Assembly: GCA_003148945.1 (NCBI GenBank)
Contig: QGGY01000004.1
Coordinates: 365,552-429,551 of the forward strand
Origin: Murimonas intestini
GTDB taxonomy: Bacteria; Bacillota; Clostridia; Lachnospirales; Lachnospiraceae
Length of the DNA: 64,000 nt
Direction: 5' to 3'
The position numbers were made by a program, and so were the translations under genes. The notes beneath the pieces were generated by a model, which saw nothing but the letters and a program-made list of their open reading frames with translations, did no database searches and was not told the origin of the DNA. Positions 24,700 to 33,783 of this stretch are shown in pieces. How positions within the stretch are numbered: position 1 is the stretch's first letter; every line of letters begins with the position of its first letter.

Positions 24700-24779
24700 C
24701 ATTTTCCCCTTTTCATTTACCCTTAATTAAGTACCTTCTTGACTTTTTTTCATAAGAGTATAAGATGTAACTAGATAAT

Positions 24780-24844
24780 CAAATACCCCGCTGCAAGCTG
24801 ACAAGGTATCAAACTTTCAACGCTGCAGAGCAGCGGAGTATTTG
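24780..24844. repeat. 15-bp inverted repeat between the anti-sigma gene and murG
   Basis: Arms 24780-24794 and 24830-24844 pair at 14 of 15 positions (CAAATAC...GCTGC). The loop is 35 bases. It lies in the divergent 24700-24926 region upstream of murG and could be a leader structure or a repeat remnant. Confidence 0.55.
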
Positions 24845-24926
24845 ACCCTCGCGGCAGTCGTCAAATGCACATGCAAGCATGTTTACCTGGCTCATTGCCC
24901 GCGGAAATTAATATTGGAGGATGAAC

Positions 24927-26000
24927 ATGAAACGAATAATCTTAACGGGCGGCGGAACCGCCGGCCATGTCACCCCGAACATCGCCTTAATCCCTACGCT
25001 GAAGGCGCACGGATATGATATTCATTATATCGGCTCTTTTGACGGAATCGAAAAAAAATTGATTGAAGAATTAGAAATCCCATATTATGGGATTGCCTCC
25101 GGAAAATTAAGACGTTATTTCGATCCCAAAAACTTCACTGACCCCTTCAAGGTTGTCAAAGGTTACAGTCAGGCAAAAAAGCTGATAAAAAAATTAAAGC
25201 CTGATGTGATCTTTTCCAAGGGCGGGTTTGTAACCGTCCCTGTAGTGCTGGCAGCCAAACACTGCCATGTTCCCGCTGTCATACATGAATCTGATATGAC
25301 GCCTGGTCTCGCCAACAGGATATGTATCCCATCAGCAACCAAAGTCTGCTGTAATTTCCCTGAGACCCTCTCCCGCATTCCTGATGGAAAAGCAGTCCTT
25401 ACCGGGTCTCCAATCCGCCGGGAACTCTTAAGCGGAAATAAACTGGAAGGCCTGAAACTATGCGGCTTTACAGCAAATAAACCTACACTGTTAGTTATTG
25501 GCGGCAGCCAGGGTTCAGCTGTCATAAATGACGCTATCCGCGGTGTGCTCCCTGAATTGCAGAAATCTTTCCAGGTCATACATCTATGCGGAAAGGGCAA
25601 AATTGACAATACGCTGAACTACCTGGACGGTTACGTACAGTTCGAATACATCCAAAATGAACTGGCCGATTTATTTGCTCTCGCTGATGTGTGCGTATCC
25701 AGAGCCGGTGCTAATGCAATCTGCGAACTTCTGGCTTTAAGAAAGCCCAACCTTTTGATCCCGCTGTCTGCTAATGCCAGCCGTGGTGATCAGATTCTTA
25801 ATGCAGATTCCTTCAAACATCAAGGCTTCAGCGAAGTCCTCAGTGAGGAAGAGCTGACCCCTATCCTGCTTATGAATACTATAAACAAACTTTACAATGA
25901 GCGCAATACCTATATTGCCGCCATGGAAAAAAGTAATCAAGGCGATTCTATTGAAAAAATAGTTTCACTTCTTGATAAAGCATCCGGATCATCAAAATAG
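24927..26000 (+). CDS. murG: MurG-type UDP-GlcNAc transferase
   Basis: A 357-aa GT28 glycosyltransferase that adds GlcNAc to lipid I to form lipid II at the inner membrane face. It shows the MurG hallmarks: glycine loop [52 protein letters not shown], and donor-site [17 protein letters not shown] 24927 is used because GGAGG stands six bases before it. It lies alone, outside any division/cell-wall cluster, and its 3' end overlaps the convergent sigma gene by 9 bp. It may therefore be a second murG rather than the housekeeping copy. Confidence 0.92.
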   Translation: MKRIILTGGGTAGHVTPNIALIPTLKAHGYDIHYIGSFDGIEKKLIEELEIPYYGIASGKLRRYFDPKNFTDPFKVVKGYSQAKKLIKKLKPDVIFSKGGFVTVPVVLAAKHCHVPAVIHESDMTPGLANRICIPSATKVCCNFPETLSRIPDGKAVLTGSPIRRELLSGNKLEGLKLCGFTANKPTLLVIGGSQGSAVINDAIRGVLPELQKSFQVIHLCGKGKIDNTLNYLDGYVQFEYIQNELADLFALADVCVSRAGANAICELLALRKPNLLIPLSANASRGDQILNADSFKHQGFSEVLSEEELTPILLMNTINKLYNERNTYIAAMEKSNQGDSIEKIVSLLDKASGSSK

Positions 26001-26522
26001 ATCCCGGTATTCCTTTCCATATTTCTTACGGATATATTTTCTTGCACGATATAATCTGGCACGGAGCACCTGGTCTGTACAGCCCAATTGCTTCGTTGCT
26101 TCCTCGTGCGACAGTTCTTCAATGCATATAGCAACTATCACTTCGTACCATGTTACATTGGCTTTGTGAAGATCCTCCAAAATTCGAAAAGAAAGTTCCT
26201 TGCCCACCAGACGCTCGGGACATCTTTCCACACTATAGTCAAGAGCAATATTCTCTACATGTATAAGCGGACATTCTTTTCTTGACGTGATCTTCCTGTA
26301 ATTATCTACGATTGCATTTTTCGCAGTCATGATCAACCACGGCTTGATCAGTTCGTCCTTTACCTTGTCCATGTGCAGATAGTAATTGAAGAATGTATGC
26401 TGACAGATTTCCTTAGCCAGCTCCATATCGCTGCTCTTGTCATAGACTAATTTCATAACCAACTTTTGATACCTCTCAAACACTTCAACAAATTTTTTGT
26501 TTCTCATCTTTAGTTTTCTCAC
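25992..26522 (-). CDS. RNA polymerase sigma-70-like (ECF-type) sigma factor
   Basis: A 176-aa protein. Region 2 is in the first 100 residues ([33 protein letters not shown]) and region 4 in the last 60 ([34 protein letters not shown], shown in parts, is a sigma-4 helix-turn-helix). GTG 26522 is the likely start: GGGGAG lies about five bases before it, while the in-frame ATG at 26507 has none. It follows the HIT gene by 15 bp and is probably co-transcribed. The putative anti-sigma gene is at 23695-24699. Targets are unknown. Confidence 0.82.
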   Translation of the reverse strand: MRKLKMRNKKFVEVFERYQKLVMKLVYDKSSDMELAKEICQHTFFNYYLHMDKVKDELIKPWLIMTAKNAIVDNYRKITSRKECPLIHVENIALDYSVERCPERLVGKELSFRILEDLHKANVTWYEVIVAICIEELSHEEATKQLGCTDQVLRARLYRARKYIRKKYGKEYRDLF

Positions 26523-26537
26523 TTTCTCTCCCCAGAA

Positions 26538-26948
26538 TTATCTTTTGAATTTTTCTAGTATGAAGCTTTTATCTGCATCTGTCAACTGGCCCGGTTTCCA
26601 GGTTAGACCCACATTATCATTTTGATATCTTGGTATCAAATGAATGTGGAAATGAAAAACTGTCTGTCCTGCAGGCTCCCCGTTGTTCTGCAGAATGTTA
26701 AAACCATCGCAGTTCAGCGCGTCTGTCAATCGTGCGGCTATTTTTTTCGCCAGCACATAAGCTTTAGCCGTCATTTCTTCCGGCAGCTCATAAATGTTTG
26801 CATAATGGTCCTTTGGCAAAATCAGCGCATGACCTTTAGATGCGGGGCCAACATCGAGTATAACCCGAAAATCTTCGTCTTCATGAAGCGTTACAGACGG
26901 GATTTCCCCAGAAGCGATTTTGCAAAAAATGCAATTATCATTTTTCAT
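26538..26948 (-). CDS. HIT-family nucleotide-binding hydrolase (HinT-like)
   Basis: A 136-aa protein with the N-terminal CIFCKIASGEIPS of HinT-type proteins and the catalytic histidine triad HFHIHLIPR. Such enzymes hydrolyse nucleoside phosphoramidates and acyl-adenylates. The ribosome site is AAGGAGG. A SigA-type promoter lies 36 bp upstream and the ECF-like sigma gene follows 15 bp downstream, so hit and sigma probably form an operon. Confidence 0.93.
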   Translation of the reverse strand: MKNDNCIFCKIASGEIPSVTLHEDEDFRVILDVGPASKGHALILPKDHYANIYELPEEMTAKAYVLAKKIAARLTDALNCDGFNILQNNGEPAGQTVFHFHIHLIPRYQNDNVGLTWKPGQLTDADKSFILEKFKR

Positions 26949-26983
26949 GACCTTATCCTCCTTCTTAATTTGATAATACCTAT

Positions 26984-27012
26984 AATGTAAAACTTTTGTA
27001 GAACGATGTCAA
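26984..27012 (-). promoter_or_regulatory. SigA-type promoter of the HIT-sigma operon
   Basis: Reverse strand: TTGACA (27007-27012), 17 bp, TACATT (26984-26989). Full -35 match and a fair -10. Confidence 0.65.
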
Positions 27013-27070
27013 TAAAATATGTTTGCTATTTTAAGTATTGGATGTTAGACTGTTGCTGGAGGTGTTTATT

Positions 27071-27838
27071 TTGCTGAAAGAAATCGATAAAAAACGAATT
27101 AAAAAAGTTATGAATGAAGATCCTGAACTGGATGAATTGATACATAAGATCCTGGATGACCACCAGATGGAGATCTCGCAGATATCCCATGAGATCAGAA
27201 ATCCGGTCACTCTAATTAACAGTTCACTTCAGTTGATTGAAAAACAGCATCCGGAAGTCAGGGAATTTAACTTCTGGTCCCAGACCATGGATGATATGAG
27301 GAATCTGCGTGAATTATTAGATGATCTGTCCCATTATAACAATGGGATGCGTCTGAACAAGACCCGGGTGGATGTCAATTTCTTTCTCCATGATCTGGCC
27401 GCATCTGCCAAAGCATGGGGAGAGGAACAGAGCTGTCACATTCATGTCACTGTCGGGGAAGCCCTGCCTGATATATGCGCTGACCCGGTAAAATTAAGAC
27501 AGAGCCTTACCAATCTTTTAAAAAATGCAATTGAATCATCCAGGGATAATACAGAAATATCTATACATGCCAAAGCTCTTTCCCTGACAGAAGACAGCGG
27601 CACGCAGCTGCTGGTGGAGATATGTGATAATGGAGATGGAATTCCTTCTGAATATCTCCCCTCCCTCTTTGAACCATTTGTCACTCATAAACAAAATGGC
27701 ACAGGGCTGGGGCTGGCAGTCACTAAACGGATCATTGAGGCACACGGCGGATGCATAACTGTCCGCTCTGATGAAGGAAAAGGCACTTGTTTTTCTATCT
27801 TGATGCCTGTTTACAAAGGAGAAGATAAAAATGAATGA
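27071..27838 (+). CDS. Soluble sensor histidine kinase
   Basis: A 255-aa kinase with no transmembrane segment. The H-box is [15 protein letters not shown], the N-box is [10 protein letters not shown]1 is [11 protein letters not shown], the F-box is LFEPFVTHK and G2 is [11 protein letters not shown] 27071 is taken as the start because GGAGGTG stands six bases before it; the frame is open a little further up without a ribosome site. It resembles the KinB/Spo0-type minimal kinases of clostridia. No response regulator is adjacent. It overlaps the following rhomboid gene by 8 bp, which suggests a shared membrane or stress function. Confidence 0.88.
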   Translation: MLKEIDKKRIKKVMNEDPELDELIHKILDDHQMEISQISHEIRNPVTLINSSLQLIEKQHPEVREFNFWSQTMDDMRNLRELLDDLSHYNNGMRLNKTRVDVNFFLHDLAASAKAWGEEQSCHIHVTVGEALPDICADPVKLRQSLTNLLKNAIESSRDNTEISIHAKALSLTEDSGTQLLVEICDNGDGIPSEYLPSLFEPFVTHKQNGTGLGLAVTKRIIEAHGGCITVRSDEGKGTCFSILMPVYKGEDKNE

Positions 27839-28454
27839 ATTGCGTGATTTCATTAAATCGCGTTCTATTGTGAACCTTACTATTGTAGCTTTAAATATTC
27901 TTGTGTTCTTTATAATGGAGATTGGCGGCGATACGGAGAACGTAGGGTATATGCTCAGCCACGGTGCATGTTTTGTTCCCTATGTGCTGGAAAACGGTGA
28001 ATATTACCGGCTGTTTACCTGCATGTTCATGCACTTTGGCATTCAGCACCTGATGGGCAACATGCTGGTACTGATGTTCCTGGGAGATACTCTGGAATGC
28101 GCTGTGGGCAAGGTCCGTTATCTGATCATCTACATTGTAGGAGGTCTGGCCGGAAATCTACTGTCTATGTACCATAGTATCCAGACTCAGGATTTTGCCG
28201 TGTCCGCCGGTGCATCCGGCGCAATTTTTGCCGTAGTCGGAGCTCTTATCTATGTGGTAGCTGTCAATAAAGGGCGTTTAGCTGATATTACAGGAAAGCG
28301 TCTTGTCCTTATGGCTGCTCTGACTCTTTTCCAGGGCCTGACCAGCATGGGTGTGGACAATTCTGCCCATATAGGAGGGCTGGCAGCCGGTCTGGTGCTT
28401 TCTGTCCTGCTTTACAGGCGCAAGAAGCCGCGCCCGCTGAATCCTGTTTTTTAA
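27831..28454 (+). CDS. Rhomboid-family intramembrane serine protease
   Basis: A 207-aa protein with about six transmembrane helices. The catalytic Ser is in SAGASGAIFAVVGAL, the catalytic His in NSAHIGGLAAGL, and the family Asn/His site in MHFGIQHLMGNMLVLMFLGD. It cleaves within transmembrane segments of unknown targets. The start overlaps the histidine kinase gene by 8 bp with AAAGGAGAAG upstream. It is tail-to-tail with the Tad pilus operon, only 8 bp apart. Confidence 0.94.
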   Translation: MNELRDFIKSRSIVNLTIVALNILVFFIMEIGGDTENVGYMLSHGACFVPYVLENGEYYRLFTCMFMHFGIQHLMGNMLVLMFLGDTLECAVGKVRYLIIYIVGGLAGNLLSMYHSIQTQDFAVSAGASGAIFAVVGALIYVVAVNKGRLADITGKRLVLMAALTLFQGLTSMGVDNSAHIGGLAAGLVLSVLLYRRKKPRPLNPVF

Positions 28455-28462
28455 GGTATTGT

Positions 28463-30079
28463 CTAAATGGAGCGTCTTTCCACCAAAAAGGACCTGACTG
28501 CAAACCTGATCTCATCCCCATCCTTTAATGGGCATATCTCATCCGGGGAGAGCCTTTGCCCATTTAAGTACGTCCCATTTGTAGAATTCATATCTATCAG
28601 GGAATAATTTTCTCCTTCTCTTATAAGCCGGGCGTGGACCCGGCTTACTGAAGGATGGTCTACCAGGATATCCACCTGCTGCCCCAGCTTTCCTATGGTC
28701 ATACTTTTCTGGTCAAGCCAGATCTCATGTCTGTCTTCCGTATTCTGGGGTATCAGGCAATAAGAAAATTCTTCCGAACCTTTCCCGTTTAGAAGTACTG
28801 TCTCTCCAAAAAATTCTTCTGAACCAGTCCTCTGATATTCTGTATACTCCTCAAAAATATCGTCCTTTACATTTCCGCTGTTCTCCCTGCTCTCAGAAAT
28901 CCCACCTGACTTATCTGCAGACGGACGGTTTCGTGGTCTGGCATATTCCTGTTCCCCTTTCCTACTGCTCCCTGCCTTTGCTTCCTCCGCTCCCTCGTAT
29001 TCCATCATCAGCTCATAACCCGCATTCTCTGTATATTCCTTCTTCTTTTCTTTCTTCTGAGGACCTGTCCAGACAGAGGTAAAATAGATGAGCAGCCCTA
29101 GTATCAGAAACAGCAGACCGCCCAGCTGTGTCAGGTTCAGCTCCCCAAACCATGCCGCAGCAAACAGCAGACCTCCAGTTACCCCTGTCCCCGCCAGAAC
29201 TATCAATACTTTATATAGTCTAAAACCCTTCTCTTTTTCCTGCCTGCCAAAATTCCCATTTCCATGACCTTTATTCAAATCAGATTCCTGAATCTTTTCA
29301 GGATTGCTGCTTCTATTTCTGATGTGTTTTCTGGCTTTTATTTTTCCATGTCTTCTTCTTTTTTTATTATTTTCCCCATTAATGGAACCAGATTCATCTT
29401 TATATTCCTGTTCAAAATCAAGCTCTGCACTTACCGGATACTCGTCAGGCGTCTTTTCAGGAGGGCCTTCCTCGCCTTTGTCATACTGTCCCCGTCCCGC
29501 TGCCATCTTTTGCTCTGTGTACTCACTTTCCTGCTGGTACTTCAGGTTGAAAACTGCTGCCATATCATAATTTTCATCCAGTGTAACTCTGTAGATATTA
29601 TAGCCCATACTCACTGCACTCACATCCCTGTGGTCTAATTTCTTCAGGAGATACTGTGCAAAATCCCTGAATTCTTCCTTAAAACTGCCTTTATAACATG
29701 GCAGACAGCAGAATGCCGGTATTTTCTTTTCTACATCCATATAAATGTATTCCGGCCTTATAATGAGGGCATCCGCATCCAGCAAATATTTCTCCATCTC
29801 GCTTAGTACTGTCTTGAATCCTTCCAGAAACTGGCCGATATCATACCCTGTAAGATCCTTTTTCTCAAAAATCCTGTCCATCTGCTGTCTGGAAGTTATC
29901 TCATACCTGTATTCATGTCTCCCGTCCACCGACACCACATCGCAGGGCAGCAGTCCATCAATATTATTTTCACGTATCATCTCTATCTGGTACTGTGACT
30001 CTTCTTCCTCTTCTGAAAGGGACAGAATAAGATAATTATGGTTTTTATCCCGCCGGTAAGTCTTATTTATATTATTCAT
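28463..30079 (-). CDS. Tad-locus FHA-domain protein (DUF6382 + FHA)
   Basis: A 538-aa protein. Residues 1-170 match the DUF6382 region found with FHA domains in clostridial Tad loci. A charged linker follows, then a pair of transmembrane helices around residues 285-330 (VLIVLAGTGVTGGLLFAAAW) and a C-terminal FHA domain (MTIGKLGQQVDILVDHPSVS, RVHARL, NSTNGTYLNGQRL). FHA domains bind phosphothreonine, so a Ser/Thr kinase input to the pilus is possible. Last gene of the pilus operon, 16 bp after the TadE-like gene. Confidence 0.85.
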   Translation of the reverse strand: MNNINKTYRRDKNHNYLILSLSEEEEESQYQIEMIRENNIDGLLPCDVVSVDGRHEYRYEITSRQQMDRIFEKKDLTGYDIGQFLEGFKTVLSEMEKYLLDADALIIRPEYIYMDVEKKIPAFCCLPCYKGSFKEEFRDFAQYLLKKLDHRDVSAVSMGYNIYRVTLDENYDMAAVFNLKYQQESEYTEQKMAAGRGQYDKGEEGPPEKTPDEYPVSAELDFEQEYKDESGSINGENNKKRRRHGKIKARKHIRNRSSNPEKIQESDLNKGHGNGNFGRQEKEKGFRLYKVLIVLAGTGVTGGLLFAAAWFGELNLTQLGGLLFLILGLLIYFTSVWTGPQKKEKKKEYTENAGYELMMEYEGAEEAKAGSSRKGEQEYARPRNRPSADKSGGISESRENSGNVKDDIFEEYTEYQRTGSEEFFGETVLLNGKGSEEFSYCLIPQNTEDRHEIWLDQKSMTIGKLGQQVDILVDHPSVSRVHARLIREGENYSLIDMNSTNGTYLNGQRLSPDEICPLKDGDEIRFAVRSFLVERRSI

Positions 30080-30095
30080 CCCATTCTCCTTCCTG

Positions 30096-30524
30096 CTACC
30101 TGTCCAGCAATTTTTCGATGCTTCTTATTATCTGCAGCGTCTTTACTGGCTGTATATTTTTCATACTCTTATTCACAGTTATCTCCATTCTGTTTCCACA
30201 GAAAAACCTCATGACAAGACCAGGTATATAAAAACTGCCTGAGAAAGATGCATTTAATGTGCTGCCCTCTGATACCTCCCCCCGGACTTCCGGCATACCT
30301 ATCAGCCGGCTGCCCAGTACATCCTGCTTTATTTCCTCCATAACCTGCAGCCCCTTCCCCTCAGTCTGGTTCAGGCTTCCTGCAGAGACGATCCTGCACG
30401 CTGCCTCCTGCAGTACCGCCTTATTGTGCACATAGAATCCCAGATAGATAACAGCCGCAAGCAGCGGTATTAATATACTCATGATCAAAGCTGCCTCCAC
30501 AGTATAACTCCCCTTCAGTCTCAT
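30096..30524 (-). CDS. TadE-like minor pilin/pilus assembly protein
   Basis: A 142-aa protein with the class-III pilin-like N-terminus GSYTVEAALIMSILIPLLAAVIYL: a short basic leader, a Glu, then one transmembrane helix, as in TadE/TadF pseudopilins. A small extracellular domain follows. It starts 5 bp after the second prepilin peptidase gene, which may process it. Confidence 0.85.
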   Translation of the reverse strand: MRLKGSYTVEAALIMSILIPLLAAVIYLGFYVHNKAVLQEAACRIVSAGSLNQTEGKGLQVMEEIKQDVLGSRLIGMPEVRGEVSEGSTLNASFSGSFYIPGLVMRFFCGNRMEITVNKSMKNIQPVKTLQIIRSIEKLLDR

Positions 30525-30529
30525 ATCTA

Positions 30530-30985
30530 TTACCCTCCCTGCATCTTAACTGCTGCTGTCAGACAGTAACCCAGAAATAAGAAGGGAAGAAATGGCATCA
30601 CATCTTTTCTGCCTGCCCTTTTTATCACAATCATTACTATTGCTGCCATTGCTGATAAAAACAGCGCCAGTATGAAAAGATTAAATGTCTGCAGCACATC
30701 TATATACATTCCAGTCACCATAAGCGCCAGTCCGTCCCCGTACCCCACAGCTTCCCTGCTGGCCTTTGCAGTCAGGAGCAGAAATGCTCCCGGCAGCATA
30801 CCTGAGGCCCACAGGAGAAACCCTGTACTGCCGGTTATGACTGCTGCTGCTCCGGTCACTATCCCCAGTATTCCTGATACCAGCAGTATTATGGGCTGTA
30901 TCTGCCTGGTTTTTATATCATACAGGCTCTCTGATGCCAGAAATATCCCTGCTAAAATTGTTCTTATATTCACAATGATTTCCAT
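30530..30985 (-). CDS. Second prepilin peptidase (A24 family) of the Tad operon
   Basis: A 151-aa membrane protein with about five to six helices. The two catalytic Asp sites of type-IV prepilin peptidases are in LYDIKTRQIQP and GYGDGLALM (family GxGD). ATG 30985 follows AGAGGG; the frame extends upstream into the previous gene without support. It differs from the first peptidase of the operon (38246-38758, GAGDIK), so the two may have different pilin substrates. Confidence 0.83.
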   Translation of the reverse strand: MEIIVNIRTILAGIFLASESLYDIKTRQIQPIILLVSGILGIVTGAAAVITGSTGFLLWASGMLPGAFLLLTAKASREAVGYGDGLALMVTGMYIDVLQTFNLFILALFLSAMAAIVMIVIKRAGRKDVMPFLPFLFLGYCLTAAVKMQGG

Positions 30986-31007
30986 AATGACGCTCTTAAA
31001 CCCTCTC

Positions 31008-31940
31008 TCATCTGCTGCCGCACCGGCTGCATGCATGCCATCCTTCCACCTGGGAGGACGGCACTAAAAGCACGCTTCTCTTTAGGCCTGCGCAGTCCAG
31101 TGAACTGTGATACCTGTCTCCTGAATCCGTAATATATACCTGTGTTCCTGCTTTGCTGCCGCACTTCTCACATGCATGGTATTTTCCCCCTCCATCATTG
31201 CGCAGCTGCTCCAGTTCCGATTTATATACTGACTGGATCGACAGGCTTATATGACTGCATCCTGCGTCTTTGTGGTATACTTCTCCATTAACTGTAACAT
31301 AAACCATATCTTCTGCCTTCCCGCTCTCCTGGCTTCCCCTGTTTCCGTCTCTTCCTGTCCACGCCCTGACTCTTCCTCTGATAATTGTCCTGAAATCCCC
31401 CAGTGAAAAAAACGGTACAGGCAGCCTTACTTTTCCTTCAGCCACAATATCTATCATTTCATCCTCTTTTAAAAAGCCGGACCTTAGTAAACTTACAGAG
31501 TCCACCCCTCCAACGAAAATACTGGCATCTGTCCCCTCTTTATTCACTTTGTCCACAATTCTGGATTTTGCATACACAGCCGAGAGCCCTGCCGCCGCCA
31601 GATCTGTGATACCTCCCGCCGAGATATCCGCCTGGTCTATACCCTTTTCGTATACATAAGCAAATACAGCCATATCCTTTCCTGTCTCCTGAATTGCACT
31701 CTGCATACATACTAATACACTGCATAATTTTATAAAATAGAGTACAAAGACTACTCCCCAGATAAAAACCGGCAGTATACATGCTGCCTCTACAGTTATA
31801 CTGCCCCTGTGGGAGACGGATGAGGATATTCTTTCCCTGTTTATTGTATGGCCCCATACCTTCGCCGGGAGAGAGCACTTATCCTTTCTTAAAATTTTTA
31901 AATTATAATGGTCCAAAACATTTATACAGAGAAAGAACAT
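31008..31940 (-). CDS. TadE-like protein with two C-terminal Cys/His modules
   Basis: A 310-aa protein if started at ATG 31940, which has GGAGG nine bases upstream; the frame is open to 31994 as TTG. A pilin-like segment (HRGSITVEAACILPVFIWG) anchors it, followed by an extracellular domain. The last 90 residues hold two copies of one module: YVTVNGEVYHKDAGC...YHACEKCGSK and YITDSGDRYHSSLDC...WHACSRCGSR, each with His-x(5)-Cys and Cys-x-x-Cys. They look like small metal-binding folds, seen in TadE-family proteins of clostridia. Confidence 0.8.
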   Translation of the reverse strand: MFFLCINVLDHYNLKILRKDKCSLPAKVWGHTINRERISSSVSHRGSITVEAACILPVFIWGVVFVLYFIKLCSVLVCMQSAIQETGKDMAVFAYVYEKGIDQADISAGGITDLAAAGLSAVYAKSRIVDKVNKEGTDASIFVGGVDSVSLLRSGFLKEDEMIDIVAEGKVRLPVPFFSLGDFRTIIRGRVRAWTGRDGNRGSQESGKAEDMVYVTVNGEVYHKDAGCSHISLSIQSVYKSELEQLRNDGGGKYHACEKCGSKAGTQVYITDSGDRYHSSLDCAGLKRSVLLVPSSQVEGWHACSRCGSR

Positions 31941-31980
31941 CCTTATCCGCCTCCTCACTGGGCTCTGTCTTATTTTCTGG

Positions 31981-33543
31981 TTATCCTCCGGCAAGATATG
32001 TCATTGCACCGGCTGTTCCATATTCTATACCCCTTTTAGAAGTCCCCGTAAATGCTGATGTGATTCTTAAAAAAACCGGCTTTATATAAAACTGCGCTTC
32101 AGCCCGTATGCCTGCAATACAGTAATCAGCATGAAATTCGGCAGTGGCTGCCCTTTTTCTCATCTGCCCCTCAATCATATCCAGAGCGCGCATCGGGTAC
32201 TCCTTCTTATCTCCCACAGCAAGCAAAAGCCTCAGATAATCCTTATAAGCCAGGCCCTTTCCTGTTCCGCTGCCCGCCTCCTCCAGGACCTGGGTCAGAT
32301 GGGCCAGGTTTTCCAGAGACAGCCTCCAGCTGCTCTCATCCTTCAGCAGCGGCACTTTTCCTCCTGCAAGGAGTATTCTCACGTCTATCAGGCTCTCACC
32401 GTATGCCCAGGCCAAAAGAAGCGCCGCCTTTGTTGCCGTGACAAGCCCCGGTATGGGAATTGCGCCAACCAGCAGCACCGCCAGTGCCAGTGCAGCCTCC
32501 CGCATAGATGCATTTCCCATGGCGTATGCAAAGTTGGCTCCCTCCCTCATAAGCAGCAGCCTGTTGACTACACTTTTAAGGTTATCCACGTCATTATCCT
32601 TGCCAACCAGTATATATTCCAGCTGATAGTCCAGGCTTCCCTCCCGGCCTCCGCCAGTAATACCCGGAAAATTGTCAAGAAGATATTCCTGAAATATCCC
32701 ATCTGAGATGAGATCTCTTTTAATCCCCTGCAGCTGCAGGTTTCCCTTCTCTGTCTCTCTGTGTGATACCATCTCTTTTTTTACTACTGATTTTTCTGAA
32801 ACAGCTGACGGATCCTTTAATATAAGCCCCAGAAGCCCAAGTTTTTTTATTTTTTTAATTTCATCCAGAGGATTCTCCACCTGGATTTTATCTGCCTCGT
32901 CTATGGGAATAAAGGCTCCGTCCTGCTGTCCTTTTTTATCTTCCAGGGCAGCCTGTCTTTCTGATTCCTCCACGGCTTCCTTTTCAGCCTCCAGCTCATC
33001 CATCCTTTTGCCTATTTCTTTATCACTCTGCTCATACTCTTTAGAAGCCTTCTCCTGCTGCGCTGCCTTGTTCTGTGAATCAAGTACTTTATTGATCACA
33101 TCTGCTGCCAGGCCGGCTTTTTGGTTTGCCACAGCCTGAGCATAAAAGACACCGCCGTTTTCATCTGTCGCCAAAGCGTATTTATCTATCCTGCACTGTT
33201 CAATTTCCATTGGAAAGAGATTCATGCTAAAACTCAGCGGCAGCCCTTTATCAGGCTCTGCCGTATACTCCATCATGTTTTTAAGCCTCATCTCAGCCTT
33301 GCGTATATCAAATTCTCCTGTCCCGTAAGCTCCATCCAGAAAAAACACATTAAATCTCTCCAGCATTTCCTTCTCATATTCACCCATGACAGAAAATATC
33401 CCCATGTCCAGCGCTGATGATGCCACTGATTCTGCTCCCTGCACTCTGGCTGACTCAGTCAGGGTACAGAGCAGGGACAAAAACAGAGTGCTTATAAGGC
33501 TCAGGAACACTGTGATCGCCCCCCTGCATCTATACCGCTTCAT
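31981..33543 (-). CDS. DUF5702-type Tad pilus accessory protein
   Basis: A 520-aa protein. The N-terminus (GAITVFLSLISTLFLSLLC) is a pilin-like leader and transmembrane helix; the long outer part includes a charged coiled coil (about residues 150-215, KEAVEESERQAALEDKKGQ) and a later hydrophobic helix (ALAVLLVGAIPIPGLV). This pattern is typical of the DUF5702 proteins that accompany Tad loci in Clostridia. It follows the Flp pilin gene by 17 bp. The exact role in assembly is unknown. Confidence 0.82.
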   Translation of the reverse strand: MKRYRCRGAITVFLSLISTLFLSLLCTLTESARVQGAESVASSALDMGIFSVMGEYEKEMLERFNVFFLDGAYGTGEFDIRKAEMRLKNMMEYTAEPDKGLPLSFSMNLFPMEIEQCRIDKYALATDENGGVFYAQAVANQKAGLAADVINKVLDSQNKAAQQEKASKEYEQSDKEIGKRMDELEAEKEAVEESERQAALEDKKGQQDGAFIPIDEADKIQVENPLDEIKKIKKLGLLGLILKDPSAVSEKSVVKKEMVSHRETEKGNLQLQGIKRDLISDGIFQEYLLDNFPGITGGGREGSLDYQLEYILVGKDNDVDNLKSVVNRLLLMREGANFAYAMGNASMREAALALAVLLVGAIPIPGLVTATKAALLLAWAYGESLIDVRILLAGGKVPLLKDESSWRLSLENLAHLTQVLEEAGSGTGKGLAYKDYLRLLLAVGDKKEYPMRALDMIEGQMRKRAATAEFHADYCIAGIRAEAQFYIKPVFLRITSAFTGTSKRGIEYGTAGAMTYLAGG

Positions 33544-33560
33544 AATTTCCCCCTTTACTG

Positions 33561-33728
33561 TCAGATTCCGCTGCTTTGACTTGTGATTTTATTGAAGATA
33601 CTATTTACGAGAGATGTCAGCTGTTTCTTAAAGATTATTACAAGACCTATCAGTACCACCAGTATCAGGATGATTTCAACCACCCCAATACCATCCTCTT
33701 CTAACAAAAAATCTCTTACATGGTTCAT
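33561..33728 (-). CDS. Flp-type major pilin (55 aa)
   Basis: A 55-aa protein, starting at 33728 after GGAGGTGTGTAG. The sequence has a 9-residue leader (MNHVRDFLL), an acidic EEDG, then the hydrophobic pilin helix VVEIILILVVLIGLVIIF and a basic/polar tail. This matches the Flp1 type-IVb pilins of Tad systems: tiny, cleaved before the hydrophobic stretch and polymerised into the fibre. It lies between tadC and the DUF5702 gene, as expected. Confidence 0.9.
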   Translation of the reverse strand: MNHVRDFLLEEDGIGVVEIILILVVLIGLVIIFKKQLTSLVNSIFNKITSQSSGI

Positions 33729-33783
33729 CTACACACCTCCCTCCTTTATTTATTTCACTCCACATTTTGAGTCCATGTATGAC

